Notes under the pieces: generated by a model
Told to the model about the DNA's origin: nothing
The model's database searches: none
Seen by the model: the letters and a program-made list of their open reading frames with translations, nothing else
Shown: positions 39,549 to 50,265 of the stretch, piece by piece
Layout: each line of letters starts with the position of its first letter
How positions within the stretch are numbered: position 1 is the stretch's first letter
Assembly (NCBI RefSeq): GCF_019635515.1
Contig: NZ_JAHBZI010000001.1
Location: 1,488,001 to 1,552,000, forward strand
Source of the DNA: Sphingomonas sp.
Lineage (GTDB): Bacteria > Pseudomonadota > Alphaproteobacteria > Sphingomonadales > Sphingomonadaceae
Length of the DNA stretch: 64,000 nucleotides
Direction of reading: 5' to 3'
Translations under genes and position numbers: made by a program

Positions 39549-41798
39549 TTGCGCTTCGACGATACTCTGGAGACTGTGCTGGCCGCCGATCTGGGCTCTC
39601 CCCAGGCTGCTCAATCCGCATGGCGTCAGGTGGTCGATCTGATCGGCCGCAGGCGTGCGCCAGCCGATACCCGCGCGATGGGCGTGCTGCGCTCGATTCG
39701 GGCGCGGGTCCCGGTCGCGGCACGCGCCGCCAGCGCCCGCGCGCTCGAATTCGCCGATCCGCCGGCGCCGCTGGTCCGGCTCTTCGCCGTGGATGAACTC
39801 AGCGTCGCGCTGCCGGTGCTTCGCAGTGCCCGGATGAATTCGGCGGACTGGATCCAGTTGCTGCCCGATCTCGCTCCCGCCGGCCGCGCGGTGCTTCGCA
39901 ATCGCCGCGATCTGGGGCCGATCGTCAAACGGGCGCTCGAAGCCTTTGGCCCGATCGATTTCGTACTGCCCGATGAGAGCGTGAAGGAAGTCGCTGAAGT
40001 CATGCCGGTGGCGCCGCAGGAGGAAGTCGTGACCGAGCCTGTCGCCCTGGTTGAGCCGGTGACCGAAACCTCCGCCGAACCGATCGCGCTGCCGGAGCCT
40101 GTCGCCGAAGCGCCGCAGGCCGAACCCGTCGAGGCGCCCGCGTTCTTCGCGGCCGAACCGATGGCGGAAGCGGAACTGCCCGGGTCCGTACCGGAACCGG
40201 TAGCGATCGAGGCCGCGCCCGAGCCTGGTCTCCAGCCCGAACCGGTCATGGCTTCGTCGCCGCTTGCCCATTGGAGCGCGGTTTATTCGGCGATGCCCGC
40301 TGAAGCCGCTCCGCTTATTCCCGCCATTTCGGACGAAGTCGCGGAGTCGCCCGCCATCGAACCCGCCGAAACGGTTGTTTCTGCCGCCGCAAATGCGCCA
40401 AATGTCGAGGAGATAGAGGATTTCTCGTTCGTCGCCCTCGCCGGCACCGCCGCGGCATTGCCGATTTCCACAGGCTTTTTAGCTGACCAGAGCGAAGTTG
40501 CTTCGGCTCCGGTCCAAAGCGGGACAGTCGAGCCAGCGGCACCCGCCGAACCGATTGCGCCGGACGCGCCCGAGTTACAGGTTCCGCCCATGGAGCAGGG
40601 GGATCTGTCTGTGGACGAGCCGTTGGGCGACGCACTCGATATGTTGAGCGACGCCGCACCGGGCGAGGCTGTAGCGGATGGCGGCACGTTCGAGATCGCC
40701 GATGTCGTCGCCCGGATCGACGCATTCTGGCGCAATCGCGAAGAGCATGGCCCGGATCCGGTTCCGCTTGCCGATAATTTCCGTTTCGAAACCGATTCGA
40801 AGGGTGTTTTCCGCTGGGTCGAGGGCGTCAGCCGCGCCGCGATCGTCGGGCTGTCGCTCGATGCCCAGTCCGGAGCGGGCCTGCCCGAAGCATCGCGTGT
40901 CGATGGCATCGCCGCCGGGGCATTTCGCCGCCGCGCCGGGTTTTCGAACGCGCGCCTGTCGATCGAAGGCGAATCGGATGCCGCTGGCGACTGGCAGATT
41001 TCGGGAATCCCGGTGTTCGATCCCGCCAATGGCCGCTTCACCGGCTATCGCGGCACCGCGCGCCGCCCGCGCGCCGATGAGCGCGCCGAACCGATGCGCG
41101 CGGCCGCGCCGTCGATCCCCGCCGATTCGCTGCGCCAGCTCGTCCACGAACTGCGCACCCCGACCAACGCCATCGCCGGCTTTGCCGAGATGATCGAGAG
41201 CCAGATGCTGGGGCCGGTCAGCGATCCCTATCGCGGCCGCGCCGGAGAGATCCGCGCCCAGGCGCGCGAATTGCTGGGAGCGATCGACGACCTCGATCTT
41301 GCCGCCCGTATCGACAGCGCCGCGCTGGCGCTGGTTCCGGGCCGTGTCGCGCTGCGTCCGGTGCTGGCCGGCATCGCCGACGATCTCGCGCCGCTCGCCG
41401 CGCTGCGCGGCTCGATCCTGGCGCTGCCGATCGACGATCTCGCGGTCACCGGCGATCGCCGCGCGGTTGAGCGCCTGCTCGCGCGCCTGCTCGCCACGCT
41501 GGTTTCCGCCAGTGGCCCCGGCGAGCGCATCGGCGTCAATATGGCGCAGGCAAGCGACGCCATGATAGCGATCACCATCGATCGCCCGCGCGCGCTGACG
41601 GATTATCCCGGCGATTCGGTGCTCGGCATCGATGACGAGCGTGAGGATGCGACGCTGCTCGGCACCGGCTTCGCGCTTCGTCTCGCGCGCAATCTCGCCC
41701 GCGAGCTGGGCGGCGCGCTGGTGATCGAGTCCGAGAACTTGACTTTGCGCCTCCCGGCCTCCGAAAACGCATCTGTGGGTCAAGCGCACTTAAACTAA
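39549..41798 (+). CDS. histidine kinase-like protein with degenerate ATPase domain
   Basis: 749 aa without obvious transmembrane segments. Residues 1-150 form an Ala/Arg-rich helical region. Residues about 150-370 are a low-complexity Glu/Pro/Val/Ala linker (repeats such as EPVAEAP). A PAS-like domain follows near 385-510. The H-box is intact (LRQLVHELRTPTNAIAGFAEMI, His533). The ATPase part is poor: the N-box reads RRAVERLLARLLATLVSASG without the expected Asn, and no DxGxG G1 box is seen. GTGFALRLARNLARELGG resembles the G2 region. The start is TTG 39549. It may act as a phosphotransferase or scaffold rather than an autokinase. Confidence 0.78.
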   Translation: MRFDDTLETVLAADLGSPQAAQSAWRQVVDLIGRRRAPADTRAMGVLRSIRARVPVAARAASARALEFADPPAPLVRLFAVDELSVALPVLRSARMNSADWIQLLPDLAPAGRAVLRNRRDLGPIVKRALEAFGPIDFVLPDESVKEVAEVMPVAPQEEVVTEPVALVEPVTETSAEPIALPEPVAEAPQAEPVEAPAFFAAEPMAEAELPGSVPEPVAIEAAPEPGLQPEPVMASSPLAHWSAVYSAMPAEAAPLIPAISDEVAESPAIEPAETVVSAAANAPNVEEIEDFSFVALAGTAAALPISTGFLADQSEVASAPVQSGTVEPAAPAEPIAPDAPELQVPPMEQGDLSVDEPLGDALDMLSDAAPGEAVADGGTFEIADVVARIDAFWRNREEHGPDPVPLADNFRFETDSKGVFRWVEGVSRAAIVGLSLDAQSGAGLPEASRVDGIAAGAFRRRAGFSNARLSIEGESDAAGDWQISGIPVFDPANGRFTGYRGTARRPRADERAEPMRAAAPSIPADSLRQLVHELRTPTNAIAGFAEMIESQMLGPVSDPYRGRAGEIRAQARELLGAIDDLDLAARIDSAALALVPGRVALRPVLAGIADDLAPLAALRGSILALPIDDLAVTGDRRAVERLLARLLATLVSASGPGERIGVNMAQASDAMIAITIDRPRALTDYPGDSVLGIDDEREDATLLGTGFALRLARNLARELGGALVIESENLTLRLPASENASVGQAHLN

Positions 41799-41799
41799 G

Positions 41800-42810
41800 G
41801 TGGAAGAACGATCTTCCCGAGCGGCCGGGGGCTATCGCGTCCCCGCGCCCGAGCCGCATTCGCGCATCGAATGGCCGGCTGATTTTGGCACGCGCTTCGT
41901 GATCTTCGTCGATACCGAGGAAGAGTTCGACTGGAGCAAGCCTTTCGACCGGGCGTCGCGCGGCACCAGCCACATGCGGGCGATACCGGGAGCACATGCA
42001 TATTTCGCCGCGCACCATGTTCCGCTCAACTATCTCGTCGATCATCCGATCGCGACTTCGCCCGAGGCGATCGCGGTGCTGGGCAGGATCATCGAGGACG
42101 GGCGCTCGACGATCGGCACCCAATTGCACCCTTGGGTCAATCCGCCGTTCGAAGAAGAGGTGAATGGTTTCAACAGTTTCACCGGAAATCTTCCGCTGGC
42201 CTTGCAGGAGGCCAAGCTTGCCGCGCTGACCGAAGCGATCACTACCGCTTTCGGCAAGCGTCCGATCGCTTATCGTGCCGGACGCTACGGCATCGGCTCG
42301 CACACGCTCGAGCTGCTCGCGACGCTGGGCTACCGCGTCGATACGTCGATGCGCTCCGGCTATGACTATTCACGCGAGGGCGGGCCCGATTTCTCGGCCG
42401 TTCCCAACCACGCCTTTCGCGCCGGCACGATGCTCGAACTGCCGCTGACCACGGTGTTCACCGGCTGGGGCCGGCGTGGCGGGGCGGGGCTGCACCGGGC
42501 GATGGGCATGCTGCCCAGGGGGCACGGCATCGCCGCGCGTTCCGGAATGCTCTCGCGGGTCGCGCTCACACCGGAGGATATGCCGCTCCACGAAGCCAAG
42601 GAGGCGGTGCGCATCGCGGTGGGCGAGGGGCTGCGGCTGCTCAACTTCGCTTTCCATTCGCCCTCGGTCGAGCCGGGGCATACGCCCTATGTACGCGATG
42701 CGGCGGATCTGAAGGCGTTCTTCGGCTGGTGGGGCGAGATCTTCGCGCTGCTGGCGTCGCTGGGGGTGCGGCCGGCATCGCTCGATCAGGTGATCGCCGC
42801 CGCCGAATGA
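41800..42810 (+). CDS. polysaccharide deacetylase-like (WalW-type) protein
   Basis: 336 aa, no signal peptide. Motifs of the CE4/NodB-like fold are present in modified form: FVIFVDTEEEFDW (first motif, with Asp-Thr-Glu), GTQLHPWVNPP (the His-containing motif) and YRAGRYGIGSHTLELLATLGYRVDTS (motif 3). LNFAFHSPSVEPGHTPYV carries the last His. GTG 41800 starts one base after the preceding stop, so the gene is probably cotranscribed with the kinase-like gene. Substrate is probably a surface polysaccharide, inferred only from the family. Confidence 0.82.
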   Translation: MEERSSRAAGGYRVPAPEPHSRIEWPADFGTRFVIFVDTEEEFDWSKPFDRASRGTSHMRAIPGAHAYFAAHHVPLNYLVDHPIATSPEAIAVLGRIIEDGRSTIGTQLHPWVNPPFEEEVNGFNSFTGNLPLALQEAKLAALTEAITTAFGKRPIAYRAGRYGIGSHTLELLATLGYRVDTSMRSGYDYSREGGPDFSAVPNHAFRAGTMLELPLTTVFTGWGRRGGAGLHRAMGMLPRGHGIAARSGMLSRVALTPEDMPLHEAKEAVRIAVGEGLRLLNFAFHSPSVEPGHTPYVRDAADLKAFFGWWGEIFALLASLGVRPASLDQVIAAAE

Positions 42811-42813
42811 AGC

Positions 42814-42890
42814 TGGTGGGCCCGGCAGGACTCGAACCCGCAACCAAGCCGTTATGAGCGGCCGGCTCTAACCAATTGAGCTACAGGCCC
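42814..42890 (-). tRNA. tRNA-Ile2 (CAT, lysidine-modified type)
   Basis: 77 nt on the minus strand including encoded CCA. Acceptor GGGCCTG pairs with CGGGCCC. The anticodon loop is CTCATAA (CAT). C4-G69 and C5-G68 pairs and the CTTGGTTGC variable region resemble tRNA-Ile2, the TilS substrate, rather than elongator tRNA-Met. The Met alternative remains possible without a covariance score. Confidence 0.85.
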
Positions 42891-43072
42891 CACCCGCGGC
42901 GCGCACGAAAATAGCGGAGCCATTTTGCGAAACGCGCAAGGTCGGCCAGCGCAGCAGGGCTGCGGCTGACGGCGCGGCTTTGCCGCGACGGCCTGCGAAA
43001 GGCAAGCTGTTCGGCTTGTTGTGGCAAACATGCTTGTGCAACGCGCCTATTCCGCCTAACCGCGCCCAGCGT

Positions 43073-43152
<80 letters not shown>

Positions 43153-43229
43153 CATCCCGCCATAGCACAAAGCCCGGACGCTGTCGGAACGCCGCAAACC
43201 CTCGCGGGTTGATGCGCGGGAGATTCGGC

Positions 43230-43709
43230 ATGCGCTATCCTCGACGGGTCATGACTGCTGTTTGCGTCGCGGCGCTGGCGGTCGCGTCGCTCGGCGGAAT
43301 TGGCCTGTCGCAATATTCGCAGGGCGGAGCCTTTTCCTTCTACAAGCAGAAGCCGGCTTACTGGCCGGAGATCACCTCTTCGCAGCCGGCGGCGCTCGGC
43401 GCGACCTATCCGATCGACATGCGCTCCGAGCAGCCCGCGCGGGAGCCGAATCGGATCGACGCGATCTTCGCCAACGATACGCCGTCCGCGCCCGAGATAT
43501 CCGGGACGGCCCGAAGTCCCGAACCCGAAGTGATCGACGAGGCGCCGAAAGCGATGGAAACCGCCGCGGTGGTGCAAGTCGCGCGTAGTTCGTGGAGCGA
43601 GCCACAGGCGGGCGCGCCGCCAGCGGCGCCTCTTGCGGAGGCCAGGAGCGAAGCGCCGGAGGCCGTTTCGGCGGTTGACGCGCCTGCCGCCGCGACGCCG
43701 GACACCTAA
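43230..43709 (+). CDS. hypothetical exported or membrane-anchored protein
   Basis: 159 aa. A positively charged start (MRYPRR) and one hydrophobic segment ([20 protein letters not shown]) are followed by a Pro/Ala/Glu-rich low-complexity tail. ATG 43230 has GGGAG 7 bases upstream; starts at 43209 and 43251 are also possible. No domain recognised. The stop overlaps the end of the convergent symporter gene. The opposite-strand frame here is Arg-rich and looks like a shadow. Confidence 0.5.
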   Translation: MRYPRRVMTAVCVAALAVASLGGIGLSQYSQGGAFSFYKQKPAYWPEITSSQPAALGATYPIDMRSEQPAREPNRIDAIFANDTPSAPEISGTARSPEPEVIDEAPKAMETAAVVQVARSSWSEPQAGAPPAAPLAEARSEAPEAVSAVDAPAAATPDT

Positions 43710-45043
43710 TCCGGATCGGCCTCCGCCGCGGGCCGCGTTGGCATCTCCGGCAATCGCCCGTCCAGCGCCGCCGCCAGCCTTTCGCGATCGACCGCGCCTT
43801 CCCAGCGCCCGACGACGACGGTCGCCACCGCGTTGCCGATGAAGTTGGTGAGGCTGCGGCATTCGCTCATGAAGCGATCGACGCCGAGGATCAGCGCCAT
43901 CCCCGCCACCGGCACGCTCGGCACCACCGCCAGCGTCGCGGCGAGGGTGATGAAGCCCGATCCCGTGACCCCGGCCGCCCCCTTCGAGCTCAGCATCGCT
44001 ACGCCGAGCAGGGCGATCTGCTGGCCCAGCGACAGCTCGACGCCGGTCGCCTGGGCGATGAACAGCGCCGCCAGCGTCATGTAGATATTGGTACCGTCGA
44101 GATTGAACGAATAGCCGAGCGGCACGACCAGCCCGACCACCTGCCTGTCGATACCGGCGTGCTCCATCCTGTCGATCAGGGCGGGGAGGGCGGCTTCGGA
44201 CGAGGAAGTGCCGAGTACCAGCAGCAATTCGGCCTTGAGGTAGCGAAGCAGCTTGAAGATCGAAAAGCCTGCCAGCGTGGCGGTGCCGCCCAGCACGACG
44301 AGGACGAAGATCAAGGCGGTGACGTAGAAGCTCCCCACCAGCCAGGCGAGGCTGGCGAGCGCTCCCACGCCATATTTGCCGACAGTGAACGCCATCGCCC
44401 CGAACGCGCCCACCGGCGCAGCGGCCATGACGATGCGGACGAGGCGGAACACCACCGCGCCGATGCGCTCGAGCATCTCGGTCACCGGCCGCGCCGGTTC
44501 GCCGACCAGCGCCAACGACACACCGAACAGGATCGCGACCAGCAAGACCTGCAGGATCGAGCCACTCGTGAAGGCCGAGAACAGGGTGGCCGGGATCATC
44601 GCGCGGATGAAGCCGATCACCGTCGTCTCATGCGCCTTCTCCTCATAGCCATGGACCTTGCTGGCATCGAGCGTCGCCGCATCGACATGCATGCCGGCGC
44701 CGGGCTGGATGAAATGGGCGACGAGCAGGCCGACGATCAGCGCCAGCGTCGAGAAGAACAGGAAATACCCCAGCGCCTTGATCGCGACGCGGCCGGTCGA
44801 ACGCAGTTCGCGCGATCCGGCGATACCGGTCACCACGGTGAGGAAGATCACCGGCGCGATCACCATCTTGACCAGATCGACGAATGCCAGACCGATCCAC
44901 TCGCACCACGCACCCCATGCCGGCGCCAATGCGCCGAGCATCACGCCGGCGGCAATGCCGACGAGCACCCAGAAATAGAGATGCTTCCAAAAGGGTAGCG
45001 GCGCCGGCGGCACGGCTGCATATTCGGTTGCGACTGCGCCCAT
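43706..45043 (-). CDS. dicarboxylate/amino acid:cation symporter (DAACS family)
   Basis: 445-aa inner-membrane protein with about eight helices and two re-entrant loops. Family motifs are [21 protein letters not shown] (HP1 serine-rich loop), [26 protein letters not shown] (TM7 NxDGT), and [20 protein letters not shown] (HP2). The C-terminal [21 protein letters not shown] carries the substrate-binding Asp/Arg/Asn region. It resembles DctA/GltP, importing C4-dicarboxylates or glutamate/aspartate with H+ or Na+. The Arg in the CRSLTN segment favours a DctA/GltP-type carboxylate site, but the substrate is undecided. ATG 45043 was chosen over 18 more codons. Confidence 0.92.
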   Translation of the reverse strand: MGAVATEYAAVPPAPLPFWKHLYFWVLVGIAAGVMLGALAPAWGAWCEWIGLAFVDLVKMVIAPVIFLTVVTGIAGSRELRSTGRVAIKALGYFLFFSTLALIVGLLVAHFIQPGAGMHVDAATLDASKVHGYEEKAHETTVIGFIRAMIPATLFSAFTSGSILQVLLVAILFGVSLALVGEPARPVTEMLERIGAVVFRLVRIVMAAAPVGAFGAMAFTVGKYGVGALASLAWLVGSFYVTALIFVLVVLGGTATLAGFSIFKLLRYLKAELLLVLGTSSSEAALPALIDRMEHAGIDRQVVGLVVPLGYSFNLDGTNIYMTLAALFIAQATGVELSLGQQIALLGVAMLSSKGAAGVTGSGFITLAATLAVVPSVPVAGMALILGVDRFMSECRSLTNFIGNAVATVVVGRWEGAVDRERLAAALDGRLPEMPTRPAAEADPD

Positions 45044-45095
45044 CGTCTCTCTCCCCCGGGTTCCACCATAGCAAGCGCAGAGGAAGCCCCAATGC

Positions 45096-45126
45096 AAAAA
45101 GGGCGCCCCCTTGCGGGAGCGCCCTT
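45096..45126 (-). terminator. terminator of the small lipoprotein gene
   Basis: On the minus strand, AAAGGGCGCTCCC-GCAA-GGGGGCGCCC is followed by TTTTT. It lies 41 bp after the lipoprotein stop and 53 bp upstream of the symporter start. Confidence 0.75.
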
Positions 45127-45166
45127 TCGCGAATCTGGCAGAAGCGCGGACGCCCTGCGCTAGACC

Positions 45167-45403
45167 TTACTTGGTCGCATTCTCGTGCGCCGCGTCGGCC
45201 TTGTTCTCTTCGACAGCGGCCTTGTTCTCGAGAACCGCTTCGGCAGTGCCGTTGGTGGTGTTGTCGGCAGCTGCTTCATAGGCGGTTGCGTTCGCTTCAT
45301 GCGACTCGGCAACGTTCTCGGCAGTGCTGTTGGTGACGGCCTTGTCGCAGGCGGCCAGCGAAACCAGGCCAGCGGCGGCGGCAACGATCAGGATCTTCTT
45401 CAT
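45167..45403 (-). CDS. small Ala/Glu/Asn-rich lipoprotein
   Basis: 78 aa. The signal peptide MKKILIVAAAAGLVSLAAC ends in a lipobox with Cys19. The mature part is highly helical and repetitive (AENVAES, ATAYEAAADNT, AVLENKAAVEENKADAAHEN). No named family. GGAGCGACC precedes the ATG. Own promoter and terminator, so it appears to be a monocistronic envelope protein. Confidence 0.75.
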   Translation of the reverse strand: MKKILIVAAAAGLVSLAACDKAVTNSTAENVAESHEANATAYEAAADNTTNGTAEAVLENKAAVEENKADAAHENATK

Positions 45404-45506
45404 ACGGGTCGCTCCAATGGAACATAAACGTTTCGCATACGGTCCGATTGACCGACGCGAACGCCTCCAATAGCGCGCTTTCCGCCCGCGTCAATCTTAT
45501 TTGCGA

Positions 45507-45534
45507 CGAAATGAGGGCATTTCGACATTTTTTT
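45507..45534 (+). terminator. orphan terminator-like hairpin facing plus
   Basis: Stem CGAAATG/CATTTCG with AGGG loop, then ACATTTTTTT. It has the form of an intrinsic terminator on the plus strand, yet both flanking genes are on the minus strand. Confidence 0.5.
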
Positions 45535-45573
45535 GCCGTAATTGGGACATGATTGCCCCTGGAGAGGCTGAAA

Positions 45574-46956
45574 TCACTCGCGGCCGGTCTTTTCCACAGG
45601 TCCGATTTCCTCCGCCGCATTTGCCACAATTGCCAGAGTCGCGGTCCAGGCGGCGACGTTCTGGCGGAGCTGGACGGGATCGACCTTGTCGAGCGTATCG
45701 TCGGGCGTGTGGTGATAATCGAAATAGCGCAGGCCCGATTGGGCCAGCGCCACGGTCGCCACCTTGCCCCGCAGGATCGGCTCGACATCGGTGCCGCCAC
45801 CGGCGAGATCGCGGCCGCGAGAGATGCCGAGTGGTCCGAGCGCGACCGCGAGCTTGTCGCTCAGGCTCGCCGCGCTCTCGGGCAGGTTGACGGTGAACTT
45901 CCAGATGCGGTCCGCGCCGAAATCGGATTCGCTGGCGAAGACGTGGCGCTCGCCGCCATGCGCCTTGGCATAGGCTTCGCCGCCGAAGCCGCCGACTTCC
46001 TCGGCACCGAACCAGACGACGCGGATCGTGCGGCGCGGCTGGCCCGCATCCATGATCCGCTTGGCGGCGGCGGTGGTGATTGCGACGCCGGTGGCGTCGT
46101 CGATCGCGCCGGTGCCGAGATCCCAGCTATCGAGATGCCCGCCGACCAGCACGATGCCGGCATCCGGATCGCTGCCCGGGACTTCGCCGATGACGTTGCC
46201 CGATTCGGCCTCGCCCTTGAACTCGGGGGTGATCAACAGCTTCATCCGCACCGGTCCGCGCTTGAGCAGCCGTTCGAGTTGTTCCGAATCGGGAACCGCC
46301 AGCGCCGCCGCGGCGATCGGCTTCACGTCCTTGGGCCAGTTGGTCACGCCGGTGTGCGGGTTGCGGTGATAATCGGTGCCGATCGAGCGGATCAGGATCG
46401 CCACCGCGCCCTTCGCCGCCGCCGTGCTCGGGCCCGAACGCCGCGCCGCGCCGAACGCGCCATATTGCGAGCCGTCCTGCGTCGCGGTCATCGAATGGCT
46501 GACGAATGCGATCTTGCCCTTGAGGCTTCCCGCCGGCGCCATCTGCAGATCGGCGATGGTCGGGAAATAGACGATCTCGCCTTCGACGCCCTTGGGCCCG
46601 GTCGTGCCCGAATTGCCGAGCGCCGTGATCGTCAGCTTCTGGGCCGATGCGCCCAGCACCTCGGCCTTTTCCTCGCCGCGCACCCAGAGCGGCATCTTGA
46701 AGGTCTCGATGCGGACGTTCTGGAAGCCGAGCGCCTTCAGCTTCCTCGCGCCCCATTCGCGTGCCCGGGCCTCAGCCTCGGTCGCCGCCAGCCTCTGGCC
46801 GACTTCGGTGGTCAGCCCCTCGGTGATGTCCCAGGCGATATCGTCCCTGAGCGCGGCGTCGCGCAGCGCCGCCGGATCGAGCGGCGCGGTCTGCGCCAGT
46901 GCGGGGAGGGGAAGGGCGAGAGCCGCGGCGGCCGCGAGCAGGATGCGCTTGTTCAT
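45574..46956 (-). CDS. M28 family zinc metallopeptidase
   Basis: 460 aa. The signal peptide is MNKRILLAAAAALALPLPALA. A PA domain insert lies around residues 120-230. The co-catalytic zinc site is visible: GGHLDSWDLGTGAIDDATG (His, Asp ligands and the bridging Asp), WFGAEEVGGFG (catalytic Glu-Glu pair), SDFGAD and the final YHHTPDDTLDKV (His). The order matches plasma glutamate carboxypeptidase-like/aminopeptidases of M28. Periplasmic peptide turnover is the likely role. Confidence 0.92.
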   Translation of the reverse strand: MNKRILLAAAAALALPLPALAQTAPLDPAALRDAALRDDIAWDITEGLTTEVGQRLAATEAEARAREWGARKLKALGFQNVRIETFKMPLWVRGEEKAEVLGASAQKLTITALGNSGTTGPKGVEGEIVYFPTIADLQMAPAGSLKGKIAFVSHSMTATQDGSQYGAFGAARRSGPSTAAAKGAVAILIRSIGTDYHRNPHTGVTNWPKDVKPIAAAALAVPDSEQLERLLKRGPVRMKLLITPEFKGEAESGNVIGEVPGSDPDAGIVLVGGHLDSWDLGTGAIDDATGVAITTAAAKRIMDAGQPRRTIRVVWFGAEEVGGFGGEAYAKAHGGERHVFASESDFGADRIWKFTVNLPESAASLSDKLAVALGPLGISRGRDLAGGGTDVEPILRGKVATVALAQSGLRYFDYHHTPDDTLDKVDPVQLRQNVAAWTATLAIVANAAEEIGPVEKTGRE

Positions 46957-47021
46957 GGGTGCAGGTGCTAGCCATCCCCGTAACGTTTGCCAATCGCCGG
47001 GTGGTTTCCGGCGCGTTTCCG

Positions 47022-47504
47022 CTAGCGATTCCTGCGATTGACGCTGATCCCCGGCAGTTGTTCGGTCGCGCCGCCCTTACGGTTTATCGCCACGAAGACT
47101 TTGGTAGCGCCAACGGTGGTTTCGTAGAAAAGTTCGTCCTCGCCACCATAGCTTTCCGTCAAGCCCGGCTTGCGCGGGGTGACCTTCAGGCAGGCGGCGG
47201 TGTCCGCATGCAGCTTGGCGACCATCGCCTTGGCGTCGGCGGTGGGAATCAGCGACGATGCCATGCAGCCATAGCTGTCCGAAATGCCGGCGATTCGCGA
47301 GATCGAGCAAAGTCCTTTGGGAATCAGTCGCAGCGTGCCTTCGTAGCTGCTGCCATAACTCTTGCCTTCCATCGCCTTGAAGCTCGGCGTGCCGGCAGCG
47401 GCGGCAATCACCTTCTTCAGCGATGCGCAGAATGCCGCGTCGGCGGCCATTGCCTGGGTGCCGGTCAGCGCGGTCAGCGCGGCGGCGGCAATCCCGATTC
47501 TCAC
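47022..47504 (-). CDS. hypothetical secreted protein
   Basis: 160 aa. GTG 47504 with GGGAGAG upstream gives VRIGIAAAALTALTGTQAMA-ADA, a signal peptide. The mature part contains four cysteines (AFCASL, GLCSIS, YGCMAS, AACLKV), compatible with two disulfides. No family recognised. It is divergent from ettA. Confidence 0.65.
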   Translation of the reverse strand: MRIGIAAAALTALTGTQAMAADAAFCASLKKVIAAAAGTPSFKAMEGKSYGSSYEGTLRLIPKGLCSISRIAGISDSYGCMASSLIPTADAKAMVAKLHADTAACLKVTPRKPGLTESYGGEDELFYETTVGATKVFVAINRKGGATEQLPGISVNRRNR

Positions 47505-47633
47505 CAGCGTCTCTCCCTGTTCGTCATTTCGGCAATGACACAATTTCTCGCCGCGAATTGCAAGCTCGGGCGCGCATCGCTACATGCCCGGCCAAATTCC
47601 AGCACACGAATAGCGACGAAACGGAGTCCCCCG

Positions 47634-49313
<1,680 letters not shown>

Positions 49314-49338
49314 TCTCCGGCCGGGCGCTGGCTTGCTG

Positions 49339-49782
49339 ATGGCACGCAAGACGCCCGGTTTCGGCGACACGCTTGGTGAATGGCTGGTCGCCGAGGGGCT
49401 GGTGCCCGATGAACGCGGCACGGGCGGCATTTCCGACGTGGCGCGGGTGCGCGCGATCCTGATCGCGGCGGCCCGCGAGCGCCGCGCGGTCAGCTATTCC
49501 GAGCTGCTGGGCGCGCTGGGCCACCGCTTCACCCGCCCGAAGATGCGCGCGGTGTGCAAGACGCTCGACGCGATCGATATTGCCGCGGCGGCGGCTGGTG
49601 AGCCCGAACTGGCGGTGCTGGTCGTCCGCGAGACCGACCGGCTGCCGGGACAGGGCTGGTGGACCGGCGCTGCCGAACGCCATGGCCATAAAGGCGAATG
49701 GACCGGCCCCGATGCCGCGCGGCTGGTGGCACGGCTGCAGGCGCAGGCGTTCGATTATTGGCAGGCGAAGCGGCGCGGTTAG
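49339..49782 (+). CDS. hypothetical cytoplasmic protein, 147 aa
   Basis: Not recognised with certainty. The protein is soluble with a possible winged-helix-like part, VRAILIAAARERRAVSYSELLGALGHRFTRPKMRAVCKTLDAID. It is followed by ELAVLVVRETDRLPGQGWW, a layout reminiscent of small DNA-related proteins, but no motif decides it. ATG 49339 lies 25 bp after ettA on the same strand. Convergent with the next gene by 4 bp. Confidence 0.65.
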   Translation: MARKTPGFGDTLGEWLVAEGLVPDERGTGGISDVARVRAILIAAARERRAVSYSELLGALGHRFTRPKMRAVCKTLDAIDIAAAAAGEPELAVLVVRETDRLPGQGWWTGAAERHGHKGEWTGPDAARLVARLQAQAFDYWQAKRRG

Positions 49783-50135
49783 CCGATCTGCTTCATCTCG
49801 GTCACGCAGCCGCCATCGACCTTGAAGCGCGAGACGAAGTCCTCGCCCTGGCTGCTATGCGCCTCGACTTCGACCACACCCGGCGCGGCGAGGCGGATCC
49901 GCTTGATGTCGAGATGCGCGTTCGAAGCGTAGACATTGATCAGTTCGGACAGGTCGAGATTCTCCCCCGCGCCCATCACGAAGTCCGCATCCTCGGTGAT
50001 GGTGCGATTATAGGCTGTCTGATCATGCGCGTTGAGCGCGTCGACGAAGCTGCGGACCGCCTGGATCGGATCGGCGTCCGCGCCGCCCGGCGTGCAGAAA
50101 TCGGCGGTTGCGAGCAGCGCCAGCGTGAAAATCAT
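49779..50135 (-). CDS. small secreted NTF2/SnoaL-like protein
   Basis: 118 aa starting MIFTLALLATADFC, a short signal-like segment. The sequence DPIQAVRSFVDALNAHDQTAYNRTITEDADFVMGAGENLDLSELINVY has the helix-helix-strand opening of SnoaL/NTF2-like folds. C-terminal VVEVEAHSSQGEDFVSRFKVDGG supplies the strands. The upstream 56 codons of the frame are not convincing. Role unknown. Confidence 0.65.
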   Translation of the reverse strand: MIFTLALLATADFCTPGGADADPIQAVRSFVDALNAHDQTAYNRTITEDADFVMGAGENLDLSELINVYASNAHLDIKRIRLAAPGVVEVEAHSSQGEDFVSRFKVDGGCVTEMKQIG

Positions 50136-50265
50136 CTCGGTCTCCCGCGTCGATGGACTCAGGCGATGTTTCCACCCGGCGGCGGCTTTGACAAGCCGGG
50201 CGTCGCGCGCGTGCCCTCTTTCCGCATGTCTTGCCCCTCTTCGCCGGGAGGGCGATACCGCTCGC

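Noticed and set aside
42814..42890. Reading the CAT tRNA as elongator tRNA-Met
   Set aside because: Acceptor C4-G69/C5-G68 pairs and the variable region fit tRNA-Ile2 better, though a covariance model is needed for certainty.
46899..47633. N-terminal extension of EttA
   Set aside because: The frame is merely open upstream. EttA proteins start at MSAQYAF-like sequence and the extension is antisense to two other genes.
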